Assembly (NCBI GenBank): GCA_026995955.1
Contig: JALWNJ010000162.1
Coordinates: 1 to 5,062, forward strand
Source of the DNA: Gammaproteobacteria bacterium
GTDB taxonomy: Bacteria; Pseudomonadota; Gammaproteobacteria; J044
Length of the DNA: 5,062 nt
Direction of reading: 5' to 3'
A model generated the notes under the pieces. That model had not been told where the DNA came from. It saw only the letters and a program-made list of their open reading frames with translations, and made no database searches. Position 1 is the first letter of the stretch. Each line of letters opens with the position of its first letter. Below, piece by piece: positions 4,983 through 5,062 of this stretch. Position numbers and translations under genes: made by a program.

Positions 4983-5062
4983 CACCCGCCCTCCCCGGGC
5001 AGCAGACCGGGATTGAACAGTCCGAGCGGATCGAAGGCATCCTTCAGCCGCCGATGCAGGAT
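4982..5062 (-). CDS. glcE: glycolate oxidase FAD-binding subunit GlcE, last 26 residues
   Basis: Only the C-terminus is in the window; the 5' part lies beyond the right edge. The residues ILHRRLKDAFDPLGLFNPGLLPGEGG end in TGA at 4984-4982. 'LK-x-AFDP-x-x-x-FNPG' is the normal ending of the GlcD/GlcE flavoprotein family (VAO/FAD-linked oxidase C-terminus). Position immediately before glcF, with a one-base overlap, identifies it as glcE rather than glcD, in the order glcD-glcE-glcF; glcD itself is not visible. Confidence 0.9.
   Translation of the reverse strand: MLHRRLKDAFDPLGLFNPGLLPGEGG

Overview
The window is a GC-rich stretch of bacterial chromosome. The gene content (a CzcI/CzcC-like metal-efflux start, glcE-glcF, a DUF1624 membrane protein and tRNA-Arg(ACG) with an encoded CCA), together with Shine-Dalgarno sites and sigma70-type promoter elements, fits a high-GC gammaproteobacterium. 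The exact lineage is an inference and was not tested.

Layout. (1) Positions 1-1063, minus strand: the 5' end of a heavy-metal efflux operon. A small secreted Cys/His protein resembling the CzcI/DUF2946 group is followed, across a hairpin, by a TolC/CzcC-type outer-membrane factor cut by the window edge. The inner-membrane and periplasmic partners (CzcB/CzcA-like) would lie to the left. (2) Positions 1064-1213: a divergent regulatory gap. (3) Positions 1214-2272, plus strand: an exported 352-aa protein of unknown function built from two tandem copies of one domain of about 135 residues. It is the most novel protein here. A strong hairpin follows its stop codon. (4) Positions about 2322-2833: a scar region. 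It holds the C-terminal end of a tyrosine recombinase (phage/ICE integrase), an AT-richer patch with short repeats, an 18-bp direct repeat of the tRNA 3' end, several hairpins and a perfect 21-bp inverted repeat that ends on the tRNA CCA. (5) Positions 2834-2910, minus strand: tRNA-Arg(ACG), with a very good promoter whose -35 box contains the stop codon of the upstream gene. (6) Positions 2960-5062, minus strand: glcE (C-terminal end only), glcF and a DUF1624/HGSNAT-like membrane protein, closely spaced and probably co-transcribed.

How it fits together. GlcE and GlcF are subunits of glycolate oxidase (GlcDEF), which oxidises glycolate to glyoxylate. The DUF1624 protein probably rides on the same transcript. 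The left half concerns metal efflux. Between the two halves, the 3' end of tRNA-Arg appears to have been an integration site: an integrase relic and a duplicated tRNA 3' end remain, while the rest of the element is gone or lies outside the window. I saw no CRISPR array, rRNA or intact insertion sequence. The best candidates for something undescribed are the duplicated-domain secreted protein and the tRNA-Arg 3' structure/att scar.
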